Source of the DNA: Croceicoccus bisphenolivorans
Lineage (GTDB): Bacteria; Pseudomonadota; Alphaproteobacteria; Sphingomonadales; Sphingomonadaceae
DNA length: 64,000 nt
Direction of reading: 5' to 3'
Assembly (NCBI RefSeq): GCF_001634625.1
Contig: NZ_LRSE01000005.1
Location: forward strand, 1-64,000
The notes beneath the pieces were generated by a model, which saw only the letters and a program-made list of their open reading frames with translations, searched no databases and was not told where the DNA came from. The position numbers and the translations under genes are program-made. Below, in pieces: positions 38,215 to 47,322 of this stretch; the stretch's first letter is position 1; the number at the start of each line of letters is the position of its first letter.

Positions 38215-38297
38215 CCACCGAACAGACAAAGTCCCGCGAGGTTGGGATGGCGCTTACAAACCGCGAAGCGGCAAAGCAGCGCGCCGCTGGGGGGATC

Positions 38298-38818
38298 GGG
38301 ATGCCACACGCGCGCGCGATACCCCGCAACTCTCAATGCCAATCTGCGCAGTGCATGGGCTGATGAATGGCCATGGCCAGCTGCATCATGACCTTTTGCC
38401 TGGAGCACCCCTCCCCCCCTCGTGGGTCCTCCCAAAAGCCTTTCATTACAATGGGGTGCGGCAGCGCGTGGGGCGTGGCTTTCTCATTTCCGGCAGCGCC
38501 TCGCGGTTTTGATTGGATTTGTCTTTTGCGTCGACGTGGCAAAAAGGGGCCCGTTTGCCACTTGGAGCGCAATGAATTCCATGGGAACTAAGGGAACATG
38601 GGAACAAGCTATCAGAAACCCGCAGATTGCCTCGCATCCGGAAGCCATCGGGCTGTTCCCAATCGGCCATCGATCTTTGGGAACATGGGAACAGCGCGGC
38701 AACCGTCGAGAGCGATCGCAAGGCGGTGCGGTCCGCCGTTGAGCCTAGAGACCTTTCCAGCGCCGCCGGCTGGGCCGGTTATGCCGTTCGTGGAAAATCC
38801 GCGCGCGTGTGGCATCCC
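38298..38818. repeat. 19-bp perfect inverted repeat, arms 483 bp apart
   Basis: GGGATGCCACACGCGCGCG (38298-38316) and its exact inverse CGCGCGCGTGTGGCATCCC (38800-38818). The arms bracket the octamer cluster and end just before the HTH gene at 38850. Confidence 0.65.
38582..38693. repeat. Iteron-like octamers, left cluster
   Basis: Six copies of TGGGAACA or one-base variants: 38582-38589 (ends T), 38591-38598 (starts A), 38599-38606, 38654-38661 (inverted), 38678-38685 and 38686-38693. Two pairs are tandem with no gap, so GGGAACATGGGAACA occurs twice. Confidence 0.65.
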
Positions 38819-38849
38819 CCCTGCCTCTCTCGACCAATTGGGGTGAGTG

Positions 38850-39356
38850 ATGGAAGGCGAGCCTGATCCAGTGGCCCTTGGGCCGGCCAATATGGCCATG
38901 CTGGCCCTTCAAGGTGAGGTGTCCTTGGAGTGGGTAGGCAGGGCCGCTGCGATCATTGCGGAAAGCCTTGCCTCATACGATACGTCGCATCCCCGTGAAC
39001 TGCCGCGCGTTCCCCTCGACCAGCTGGGCGAGGCCGTTGCGATCGATGATGCTCGATGCTTCCTTGAGCTAGTGGCCCAGCTGTTCGATGCCCAGCCGAG
39101 AACGCTGATCGATTATCGGGCTGACCTGGTGTTGGACCGAAAGCCGGGTAAGCCGATAAATCAAGACCTCCTCGCGATCCGAAATCTCATGATGGCCAGT
39201 GCTGTCGAGCGGCGCATTGCCGATGGTATGGTGCGAAAGGCGGCAATCGGAGAGGTAGCGGACAAATATGGCATCGGCGAACGGACTGTCGCGGGTGCCT
39301 TGGCCGAGCTGCGCCGGGCCCGCGCCAGCCGCGATGCAGGTAATTCGGAGAATTGA
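38850..39356 (+). CDS. HTH-containing protein of the element
   Basis: 168 residues from ATG 38850 (a GTG directly before it is possible). The C-terminal 50 residues form a helix-turn-helix (KAAIGEVADKYGIGERTVAG, then ALAELRRAR); the N-terminal part is helical and acidic. Not assigned to a named family. Its place between the octamer region and the replication genes suggests a regulator or initiator accessory. Confidence 0.6.
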   Translation: MEGEPDPVALGPANMAMLALQGEVSLEWVGRAAAIIAESLASYDTSHPRELPRVPLDQLGEAVAIDDARCFLELVAQLFDAQPRTLIDYRADLVLDRKPGKPINQDLLAIRNLMMASAVERRIADGMVRKAAIGEVADKYGIGERTVAGALAELRRARASRDAGNSEN

Positions 39357-39433
39357 CCGCATAAGAAACTTGCTGCCCGCTCTGAACTGATGTGCATTTT
39401 AGCGAACTCCCACAACCAAGGGGAGTTTTGGAA

Positions 39434-39619
39434 ATGCATGACACACCTGCAGGCGCACCTCTCGCCTATTCGATCAAAGAGGCCTGCCGTGCCACCTCGC
39501 TGGGGCGAACACGAATTTTTCAGCTTATCGCCAGCGGGCGGCTGGAAGCCGTCAAGGTCGGTAGCCGCACCCTGATCCCGGCCCAGGCCCTGCACAAGCT
39601 GCTGGAGGGAGATCAGTGA
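39434..39619 (+). CDS. Excisionase/AlpA-like HTH protein
   Basis: 61 residues from ATG 39434, with GGGAG eight bases upstream. A winged MerR-like DNA-binding domain of the excisionase family: YSIKEACRATSLGRTRIFQL, then SGRLEAVKVGSRTLIPAQAL. Such proteins bend att DNA for excision or activate the element's promoters. Its stop overlaps the next start (GTGA). Confidence 0.78.
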   Translation: MHDTPAGAPLAYSIKEACRATSLGRTRIFQLIASGRLEAVKVGSRTLIPAQALHKLLEGDQ

Positions 39620-39945
39620 TCGGCGGTGGTGGTGCCGTGCGATCGGGTAGAATTGATTTCGGGCGGGTGAATCAAGTTGCGCTGGGCAACGCCGTCGCTG
39701 TCGTTCGGGGCTTGTTGCCAGAGGGAAGGTTGGAAGGTCACGAGTACGTCGCCCGCAATCCGCTGCGTCCCGATCGGCAACTGGGCAGCTTCAAGGTTAA
39801 TATCTCATCCGGACGATGGGCTGATTTCGCCACCGGCGACGGCGGCGGCGACCTGGTGAGCCTTGCCGCCTTTGTATCGGGGCTTCCCCAGCGCGAGGCC
39901 GCAATTCGGCTGGCGGAATCCATGGGGGTTTCTCCATGGGCATGA
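39616..39945 (+). CDS. Primase N-terminal domain-like protein
   Basis: 109 residues from a GTG overlapping the previous stop. Core features VRGLLPEGRLEGHEYVARNP, GSFKVNISSGRWADFATGDG and DLVSLAAFVSGL match the CHC2-like N-terminal region that precedes DUF927 primase-helicases, but without zinc-binding Cys. It overlaps the next gene by 10 bp, so the primase function is split over two chains that should be made together. Confidence 0.68.
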   Translation: MIGGGGAVRSGRIDFGRVNQVALGNAVAVVRGLLPEGRLEGHEYVARNPLRPDRQLGSFKVNISSGRWADFATGDGGGDLVSLAAFVSGLPQREAAIRLAESMGVSPWA

Positions 39946-42596
39946 ATGATAAGCCTGATGACCCGTTCGCCAATGTCTCCAAGTCGATCGCGGGCGGGAG
40001 CGAGTTGTCAGCCGGGAAAGTGCCAGATGCGAAACGCAAGAGCGCGCCCAAGCCCAAGGGTGAATGGGTTTCCCCGGTGCCCGCCGATGCGCCAGACGCA
40101 CGGACTTCGCACAATCGCCATGGCAAGCCCTCCGCATCGTGGGCCTATCGCGATGGGGTTGGCGCGCTGATCCATTGGGTGTGCCGCTTCGACAAGCCGG
40201 ACGGCGCTAAGGAAATCCTGCCTCAAACCCTATGGCGTGATGCCGGGCGGCTGAGCTGGCGCTGGGCTGCGCCGCCCGCTCCTCGCCCGATTTACGGGCT
40301 AGATCGCCTCGCTATGGTGCCAGCCGCGCCCGTGCTGATCGTGGAAGGCGAAAAGACGGCGGACGCGGCGGCTGGGCTGTTTCCCGGTTTCGCGGTGGCG
40401 TCATGGTCGGGCGGGTCGAAGGCGGTCAGCAAGGCCGATTGGGCAGCGCTGGCGGGCCGCAGGGTGGCGATCCTGCCTGATGCCGACACACCGGGACGCG
40501 AAGCCGCTCAAGCTGTCCGCAAGGCCGCGCTGGCGGCTGGGGCAGAGGGGGCGGCTATCGTCGAGCTGCCCGCCTCGTTGCCAGCCGCATGGGATTGCGC
40601 GGATCCTTTCCCGTCTGACTTCGCCCAGCCCGACTTGCTGGACCGCATCGGCACGGCGATCGAGGCGGCGAACGCCGGGCATCTCGAAACCCCGCCTGGC
40701 TATGAGCTGGACGATGATGGTTTGTCCTGGCTGGAGCCGGGCAAGGATGGCGCTGACGCAAGGCGCGTGCGCTTGTCCGATCCGTTCGAGATCATGGGCG
40801 AGGCGCGCGATGGCGAGGGCGGAGATTGGGGCTTGCTTATCCGGTTCCGGGACCGCGATGGGGTGGAGAAGCGCAAAACCGTCAAGCGGGCTGCGCTGGC
40901 GTCCGATGCTGGCGCAGTGCGGGCCGAGCTGGCCGGCGCGGGCATGTTGATCCTGTCCGCGACGGGCCAGAGTGATCGCTTCATTCGCTTCCTGCGGGCA
41001 GTGACGCATAGCGCGCGCCTCACCTTGGCGGAAAGAACTGGCTGGGTTGATGCCAGCCGCTTTGTCCTGCCACATGCCGTAATCGCCCCGCCGGGCGCGG
41101 AGCCGGTGCATTTCGACGGAGCGGCGTCGGCTCTGCACTATCGTCAGTCGGGCAATCTGGACGGATGGAGACGCGACTTGGCTGCACTGGCGCCGGGTAA
41201 CAGTCTCCTCACTTTCGCCATTTCGCTGGCCTTTGTCGGGCCAATCATGCGCTGGCTCGAGATGGAGGGCGGCGGCTTTCACTTTCGCGGGGCCTCCAGC
41301 ACCGGCAAAACTTCGCTGGCGATGGCGGCTGGCAGCGTGTGGGGCGGCGGCGGCTCACTGGGCTTCGCCTCAAGCTGGAGGGCAACCGGAAACGCCTTGG
41401 AAGGCGTTGCCCACGGTCATACCGAAACGCTGCTGATCCTTGACGAGTTGGCTTTGGTTGATCCGCAAGAGGCGGGCAGCGCGGCCTATGCGCTCGCCAG
41501 CGGCCAAGGAAAGGCGCGCGCGCAACAGAGCGGTGCGTTGCGGCGGCGGGCAGAATGGCGGGTGATGGTTTGCAGCACTGGGGAAATAGGGCTTGCCGAT
41601 CATATGCGCGCGGCCAAGCGAGGCGAACGGACGATGGCCGGGCAGGAGCTGCGCCTGCTCGATCTGCCAGCTGATGCGGGCGCGGGCTTTGGGGCATGGG
41701 AAAACCTGCACAACGTGGAGAGCCCAGCCGCCTTTTCCGATGCGATCAAGGCGGCTTGCACTTCACACTACGGCCATGCCGGGCCTGCCTTCGTGCGCGG
41801 CCTTGTGGCGGATGGTCTGCATTGGCAGGGCGAAGCGAGGCGACTGGCAAAGGCTTTCGCCAGCTCGGCTAAGCAAGACGGGGATAGCGGGCAGGTACAT
41901 CGTGGAGCATTGCGCTTCGCTGCCGTCGCTGCGGCTGGAGAAATGGCAGCGGCGCTTGGTATCGTGCCGTGGCGATCCGGTGAGGCAGAGGCGGCGGCGC
42001 TGGCGTGTTTCAATGCGTGGGCGGCTGGCTTTGGCCGCACCGGATTGCGGGAGCATCGGCAGATTCTGGAGCGAGTGCGGAACGCGATACAGGCAGGTCA
42101 ATCCCGCTTCGCCCATATTCCGAAGGCCAAGGTGTATTCATCCTATGAGGATGATGAGCCGAGCGATCGCGCCGCCATAAGCAACCGCGAAGGGGAGGCG
42201 CGGTCATTATCGACGCTCGGCTACCTCCACGACATTGAGCCGGGCAAGCCGTGTTATCTGTTCCACGATAGCGGCTGGAATGAAATTCTCACCGGCTGCG
42301 ACCCGAGGGAGGCGGCGACCGTCCTGCAATCGCATGGCTTCTTGGTGCCCGGCGATGGCGGGCGGCCCAAACGCAAGCAGCGCGTAGGAGATCAAAGCCC
42401 CCGCTTCTACACCGTCCGGGCAAGCATTCTGGAATGGGATTCGGGCGACCTTGGAAAGCGGGGTGTTGGCGAAAACGCCCGTCCAGATAATCCACCTGGT
42501 GGTGTTGCGGTGCCATCGCGTCCCGAACGCCCAGCCGCCCATGATTGGGGTGAGGCGTCGAGCGATCCTCTGGCGGATTGGGAAGGCAGCGATTAG
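39936..42596 (+). CDS. Toprim-DUF927 primase/helicase
   Basis: 886 residues. Residues about 130-190 form a Toprim-like domain (LIVEGEKTADAAAG with E137; ILPDADTPGREAA with D182/D184). Residues about 330-620 are the DUF927 helicase-like ATPase: Walker A FRGASSTGKTSLAMA (K458) and Walker B LLILDELALV (D503/E504). The tail is basic and proline-rich. Such proteins act in replication of plasmids, phages and satellites. This is the main replication enzyme of the element and lies between the two octamer clusters. Confidence 0.85.
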   Translation: MGMNDKPDDPFANVSKSIAGGSELSAGKVPDAKRKSAPKPKGEWVSPVPADAPDARTSHNRHGKPSASWAYRDGVGALIHWVCRFDKPDGAKEILPQTLWRDAGRLSWRWAAPPAPRPIYGLDRLAMVPAAPVLIVEGEKTADAAAGLFPGFAVASWSGGSKAVSKADWAALAGRRVAILPDADTPGREAAQAVRKAALAAGAEGAAIVELPASLPAAWDCADPFPSDFAQPDLLDRIGTAIEAANAGHLETPPGYELDDDGLSWLEPGKDGADARRVRLSDPFEIMGEARDGEGGDWGLLIRFRDRDGVEKRKTVKRAALASDAGAVRAELAGAGMLILSATGQSDRFIRFLRAVTHSARLTLAERTGWVDASRFVLPHAVIAPPGAEPVHFDGAASALHYRQSGNLDGWRRDLAALAPGNSLLTFAISLAFVGPIMRWLEMEGGGFHFRGASSTGKTSLAMAAGSVWGGGGSLGFASSWRATGNALEGVAHGHTETLLILDELALVDPQEAGSAAYALASGQGKARAQQSGALRRRAEWRVMVCSTGEIGLADHMRAAKRGERTMAGQELRLLDLPADAGAGFGAWENLHNVESPAAFSDAIKAACTSHYGHAGPAFVRGLVADGLHWQGEARRLAKAFASSAKQDGDSGQVHRGALRFAAVAAAGEMAAALGIVPWRSGEAEAAALACFNAWAAGFGRTGLREHRQILERVRNAIQAGQSRFAHIPKAKVYSSYEDDEPSDRAAISNREGEARSLSTLGYLHDIEPGKPCYLFHDSGWNEILTGCDPREAATVLQSHGFLVPGDGGRPKRKQRVGDQSPRFYTVRASILEWDSGDLGKRGVGENARPDNPPGGVAVPSRPERPAAHDWGEASSDPLADWEGSD

Positions 42597-42953
42597 ATGG
42601 TTGCCGCCCTGCCATTTTGTCAACTCGACTTGTTCGAAACGTCGCCGGATAGCCCCTCTAGGCCAGTGGGCAGACCGCCGCACGAGCCGACACTGGAAGG
42701 AATTCTTCTGGTAAAGGAAATGAAAGCGGCTGGCGCGACCATGCCGCAAATCGCCCGTGTCTTGGGAATTTCGAAGAATACTCTCGGGCGGCACTATTTT
42801 CCAAGCGGATGCCGACACTCCCCGACACCGGCTAGTCGGCGAATAGTCCTGCGCGCGATCGAGGGGGGAATGACGCCTGCCGAAGTTGCCAAGCTGATCG
42901 GCATATCAACCCCCACATTCAAACATCATTATTGGCATGAGCTGCAACCATAG
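42597..42953 (+). CDS. Small protein with two helix-turn-helix motifs
   Basis: 118 residues starting directly after the primase/helicase stop. An AT-hook-like GRPPHEPT precedes a first HTH (TMPQIARVLGISKNTLGRHY) and a second one follows (TPAEVAKLIGISTPTFKHHY). Likely a DNA-binding regulator of the element; its site may be the right octamer cluster that starts 124 bp downstream. Confidence 0.65.
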   Translation: MVAALPFCQLDLFETSPDSPSRPVGRPPHEPTLEGILLVKEMKAAGATMPQIARVLGISKNTLGRHYFPSGCRHSPTPASRRIVLRAIEGGMTPAEVAKLIGISTPTFKHHYWHELQP

Positions 42954-43076
42954 GTGCGGCTGGGAGTATGCGTCGAGAATTCCCGTGGCATCCTCGCCTT
43001 AGGGGTGCTGCGGGGCCGGCGGGATTCATGGCCGATCCCGCCGGCACGTCTTTCCCACAAAGCCGGAGCCGGCATC

Positions 43077-43185
43077 TGTTCCCAAGCAAGCGAGCGGGGA
43101 ACAAGTCTTGCAAACGCTGGGAACAGAATTTCGAATGAGAAGACAGACGGTTAGGCGACGTGCTCCCAATTTCCCGCTGTTCCCG
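43077..43185. repeat. Iteron-like octamers, right cluster
   Basis: Four copies of TGGGAACA or one-base variants: 43077-43084 (inverted), 43096-43103 (starts G), 43118-43125, 43178-43185 (inverted, C for T). Same unit as the left cluster 4.5 kb away. Confidence 0.6.
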
Positions 43186-43578
43186 CCAATTGGAGAGCAA
43201 TCCCACAACGCTCACCGCCAGCCGCCGGGCTGGGCTGATACCAGCTGCCGCCGATAAATCATTTCCAAGTCTCGCCCTGGCTCACCTCAAGCCAGCGCAA
43301 GTCATGGAAACAAAGCGCAATTTTCCGACTGTGAATTGAAATCAAGGTGGAAACTGGCTGCACATTAAATTTGATTGAGAAGCTGCCATTTCCCGAAAGC
43401 CGCGGAATTGCTGGCTTTGCGCCTGCGATTTGTCGCGTGGGGTGTGGGGGGCAATTCGCTCGCTCGTCAGACCGGCTATCGTGCCCGAATCGGACTGCCG
43501 GTTATGTGTCACCCGGACCTTGGGATACGCGGGCCGGGCAACGCTCCAGCCGCTCTGAAAGCCACCTAGCCAGCACAT

Positions 43579-43597
43579 TTGGGGGTATGATTGGGGG
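43579..43597 (+). repeat. 19-nt G-rich direct repeat, right copy
   Basis: TTGGGGGTATGATTGGGGG, identical to the copy at 36668-36686; followed by a further TA so that GGGGGTA occurs twice here. Putative integrase arm-type site. Confidence 0.65.
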
Positions 43598-43659
43598 TAT
43601 CTATCTGAACAGTGCTTAAGAGAATGGCTAAAATACGAGGTTTCTAGACTAGTTTGAGG

Positions 43660-43677
43660 TTCCCGCTACCGCTCCAA
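43660..43677 (+). repeat. Right attachment site (att)
   Basis: TTCCCGCTACCGCTCCAA, equal to the 3' end of tRNA-Gly apart from one missing C. It closes the integrative element; beyond it lies a second integrase remnant. Confidence 0.7.
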
Positions 43678-43750
43678 TCCTCAATAACATCCTGAAAAAC
43701 CACAAAAATCCGCCAGCCAAGGCGCGGATTCACGCGTCTGTGCTACACAG

Positions 43751-46003
43751 GTGTCATACATTTGTGCGTCGGAATCAGAGGCAACGCTCTCAAATCGTTC
43801 AATAAATCGTCTCAGCAACTGTCATACACGAGCGTCATACAAACCATCTGTGCGCGGACTGTGGTTGCGAGGGTCGATCTATCAATATCGGGTTCGTGTC
43901 CCTTCTGATTTGCGGGATGCAATGGGCTGCGTTCATGTGGGTCGTTCGCTTAGGACAGACAGCCGTGCGCTTGCCGTTAGATTGAGTCGGAAAGTCGCGT
44001 TCGAGATCGAGGTGATGTTTGAGCAAAAGCGTCGGGACTTAGGTTTGCCATTCAATGCGTCGATCCTCGCATTCACCGCTTCGGAAGCGGCAGTGGCATC
44101 GACGATTCAGGAACGATCAGAAAAAGCGTCCGTCGCGGTGGGCGGGTTCATCCGTCAGCACGACGGTTATCGCGACAACGGCTTTCCCAATGATCGCGGT
44201 GGGCAGATCCGTGCGAATATCCGGCATGACACCAACAATGGCTCGATCAAGCTGAACGTCAATTACGTCAACGACCATAACGTGTTCTATCTGCCGATTC
44301 CGATCGCAGACCCGAACAATCCAGGCAAATCGCTGGACCAGTACATCGACTACTTCGACGGCACGATGAATTCGCCTTCGCTGCGCAACGTCAATCTGTT
44401 CTACCGCGACGGCAATGGCCAGCTTCAGAGCCGGACCGGCGATCTTGCAGATGGTCGCCACATGGAAATGATGAATGTCGGCCTCCGCTATGAAGCGGAT
44501 TTCGATGGCTGGCTGGTATCGGCAAAGGCCGGCTACACGCAGGGCAAGGTGAAGTTCCAGGCTTTCTATTCGACCACCAATCCGTCCGATGCTGATGCCT
44601 ATGCGGCCGGATTCCTTGATCGCGCGACATCGGCATTCGGGCCGGTCGCCTCGTTCGGATATACGCTGGCTGGTACCGATACGGCCTATGACCCTTATGC
44701 CGCATCAGGCCTGGTGATGACCGGCCAGTATCGCGATATCGAATCCAGTTTCTATTCCGCGCAAGGCGATCTTTCTGTCGCCCGCCGGATCGAGACAGGT
44801 CTTGGCAGCCATGACGTGAACATTGGTGCCTATGCCGCTGCCTATGGGCAGGACAAGTTCGCCGTTTATCAAAATTACCTGATCGAGGTGGCCGGACAGC
44901 CCAGAACGCTGGACCTTGTCGCCTATGATGCCTCGGGCGCGGTGATTGGTCGGGTCACAGACGACGGAGTGGTCAACCGCGCGGCTTCGCTGAGCGGCGG
45001 TGAAACCGACGCCACGATGTTCGCGCTTTACGCGAATGACACCTGGGACCTGTCGCCCGGTCTGACGATCGATGCCGGTATCCGTCACGAACGCTATGAC
45101 TATCGGGGGTACGCCGTCGAAACCGTGGAAGTGAACCTGGGTGATGAAACGACGCTGTCCGATGACACGACCCGGGCGTTCAGCGGGGTAACGATCAACC
45201 AGAAGCACAAGACGAATGTCACCAACTGGACGGTGGGCGCGAATTACGATTTCTCCAGATCGTTCGGCATGTATGGTCGCGCATCGCACCTGGAAACGCC
45301 GCCGAACTCGCAGACGGTGACAAGCATCAATCCGACGATCATAACGTCGAAGGCAGACCAGTACGAAGTCGGTCTGAAGTTCGCATCGGGCCGGTCTTAT
45401 CTCTACGTCACCGGTTTCTACACCTATTACGATCCGATCAATTCGTCCTTCTTCGCCTATGATCCGGTAACCGGCCGCAACGATGTGAGCATACCTTTCA
45501 TCGGCGAGGCACAGGTGCTCGGCGTGGAATTCGACGGAGCCGCGGCCCTGACGGACTGGTTCACCCTCAACGGTGCGTTGACGGTCAGCGATCCGAAGTA
45601 CAAGAACTTCCAGAACGCAAACGGCGCCGATCCGAGCCTTGCCGAAGGCAATCAGATCCCTCGCCAGCCCAAGGTCTATGGCAGCCTTCGCCCCAGCTTC
45701 AATTTCATGGCGGGCGATACCGATATCTCGGTCTACGGTCGCTACACCTATCAGTCCCGCCGCTACACCGACCTTTACAACAACACCGCGCTTCCTGCCT
45801 ATGGGACAGTCGGTGCGGGTATCACTCTTCGCCGCGACAACTGGCAGGTGCAGGTCGTGGGCGACAATCTCTTCAACGAGAAGGGTTTGACCGAAGGCGA
45901 TCCGCGCGGTGACATCCTGAGCGGACAGGGAACGACCGAAGCAATTTACGGCCGCCCGATTTTCGGTCGTAACGTACGCCTGGTCGTCAAGAAGAGCTGG
46001 TAA
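43751..46003 (+). pseudogene. Chimera: integrase N-terminus fused to TonB-dependent receptor barrel
   Basis: An open frame of 750 codons from GTG 43751. Residues about 35-125 match the N-terminal arm domain (DUF6538 type) of tyrosine integrases: LRGSIYQYRVRVPSDLRDAM, GRSLRTDSRALAVRLSRKVA. From about residue 128 (nt 44132) the sequence is a TonB-dependent receptor barrel: VGGFIRQHDGYRDNGFPNDR, later LRDNWQVQVVGDNLFNEKG and a terminal KKSW. The signal peptide, plug domain and first strands of the receptor and the catalytic half of the integrase are missing, so neither activity is possible. The likely cause is a deletion joining the two genes in frame. An assembly join is the other explanation. 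Confidence 0.8.
43752..43841 (+). repeat. GTCATACA repeats beside the second integrase remnant
   Basis: TGTCATACA at 43752-43760 and 43820-43828 and CGTCATACA at 43833-43841, overlapping the start of the chimeric frame. Spacing and place fit arm-type sites of the lost integrase, and suggest its true start was downstream of them (near 43855). Confidence 0.5.
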
Positions 46004-47284
46004 GTGCGCCGCTTGACCAGAATGCTGTTTGCCTCCGCCGCGCTGGTCGCGGCGGGGGTCGCGCTTGAAACCGTCTCCCCTGCGTTGGCAGAGGAAAATT
46101 CCTCCGCCACCGCCGTGCCGGTCGACGCCCGTTCTCCACTGGCAGCATTGAATTTTCCGCTTTTGGTCGCGCTTCGGGCTGATCCGGCCTGGGCATCCGC
46201 ATTGCGCAATGACCGACCGCTGGTCGATCTTGCCCGCGAACGCGCACAGCGCGTAACGGGGGCTGCGGATTGCATGCCTTTGCCGGGATGTCGGGTCACG
46301 CCGTGGCTCTGGACAGAGGCAGACATCGCCCTTGTCGGCGCGCGATTGGCGCATTTGGCGCAAACCGACGATCGCCTGTTGCTGGTCGAAAACGTGTTGC
46401 GACCTTCCCGTCGTTTCGCCCTGCATGAGGGGTTGGACGATACAGGCCTGCTGAAAGCGGCTTGGACCGATGCGGCACGCAGCATGAACGCGATTATGCA
46501 GGTTTATGCCGGCGGCGACGCACCGCGTTATCCCGATATCGACCCGGCTATTTTCGATACGGCCCGACCGGACTACGGCACGTTGCTGACAGCATTGGAT
46601 ACCGTCACCTTGGCTCAGGGCAGATCGGACGATCTCTTCTTCGAAGGGCCCGTTCGTCAGGCAACAACCCTGCTGATCGTGAACGAGCGCACCGATGCCA
46701 CGAAACACCGCCCGGTGCTCGGCGGCGACAATGCGGTCACGCTTGCCCGACTTGAGAGAGACGCCCGGGAGCAGTTTCCCTACACGGCGCTGCTGGTCTT
46801 TGGTCATGGTCCTGACGATGCGTTATCCAGCACCGGCCCCCTTGGCCATTTGCGCCTGCGCCTTGCGGCCGACCGGCTAAGCCGGGGCCTTGCGCCCGTC
46901 ATCATAGTGTCTGGCGGCGCCGTCCACCCGGCGCGCACCCGTTTCAACGAAGCGGCGGAGATGCGGCGGGAACTGATCGAACAATATGGAGTGCCCGCCG
47001 ACCGTATCCTGATGGAACCGCATGCCCGGCACACCACGACCAATTTGCGCAATGTCGCACGCCTGATGCTGTCTGCCGGCATGTCGGCAGAGCGCGACGC
47101 GCTTATCCTCTCCACGCCCGAGACCATAGAATATATCGGCGGAGAGGAACTGATGCGCCGCAACATTTCGGAACTGGGATACCAGCCCGGCGTCATCGCG
47201 CCTGGACCGGACACCCTTTCCCTGACCTTCCGGCCGTTGCCCATCTCTTTCCATGTAGATGCCATGGACCCGCTCGATCCTTGA
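46004..47284 (+). CDS. Exported DUF218 (YdcF/ElyC-like) protein
   Basis: 426 residues from a GTG directly after the stop of the chimeric frame. A signal peptide (MRRLTRMLFASAALVAAG, cleavage near SPALA) is followed by an N-terminal region of unknown fold; residues about 265-400 are a DUF218 domain with ALLVFGHGPDD, PVIIVSGGAVHPARTRFNEA, DRILMEPHARHTTTNLRN. DUF218 proteins such as SanA and ElyC act in envelope maintenance, but this one is longer and periplasmic. Probably co-transcribed with the nuclease-like gene and originally with the receptor. Confidence 0.72.
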   Translation: MRRLTRMLFASAALVAAGVALETVSPALAEENSSATAVPVDARSPLAALNFPLLVALRADPAWASALRNDRPLVDLARERAQRVTGAADCMPLPGCRVTPWLWTEADIALVGARLAHLAQTDDRLLLVENVLRPSRRFALHEGLDDTGLLKAAWTDAARSMNAIMQVYAGGDAPRYPDIDPAIFDTARPDYGTLLTALDTVTLAQGRSDDLFFEGPVRQATTLLIVNERTDATKHRPVLGGDNAVTLARLERDAREQFPYTALLVFGHGPDDALSSTGPLGHLRLRLAADRLSRGLAPVIIVSGGAVHPARTRFNEAAEMRRELIEQYGVPADRILMEPHARHTTTNLRNVARLMLSAGMSAERDALILSTPETIEYIGGEELMRRNISELGYQPGVIAPGPDTLSLTFRPLPISFHVDAMDPLDP

Positions 47285-47322
47285 AATCCTTCCCAAGAAT
47301 ACGAAAGCGAAAGACCGCCACG

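Larger units (their letters stand above)
38215..38849. other. Noncoding region with octamer cluster and long inverted repeat
   Basis: 635 bp without a supportable gene. It holds the left TGGGAACA cluster (38582-38693) and one arm each of a 19-bp inverted repeat at its two ends. Likely origin or control region of the element. Confidence 0.5.
42954..43659. other. Noncoding right end of the element
   Basis: No gene seen. It contains the right octamer cluster (43077-43185), a relatively AT-rich segment near 43310-43390 and the right copy of the 19-nt G-rich repeat (43579-43597), then the right att. Confidence 0.5.

Noticed and set aside
38598-38846. Short frames within the octamer region of the element
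   Set aside because: They span the repeats, have no coding signature and conflict with each other; the region is better explained as noncoding control DNA.
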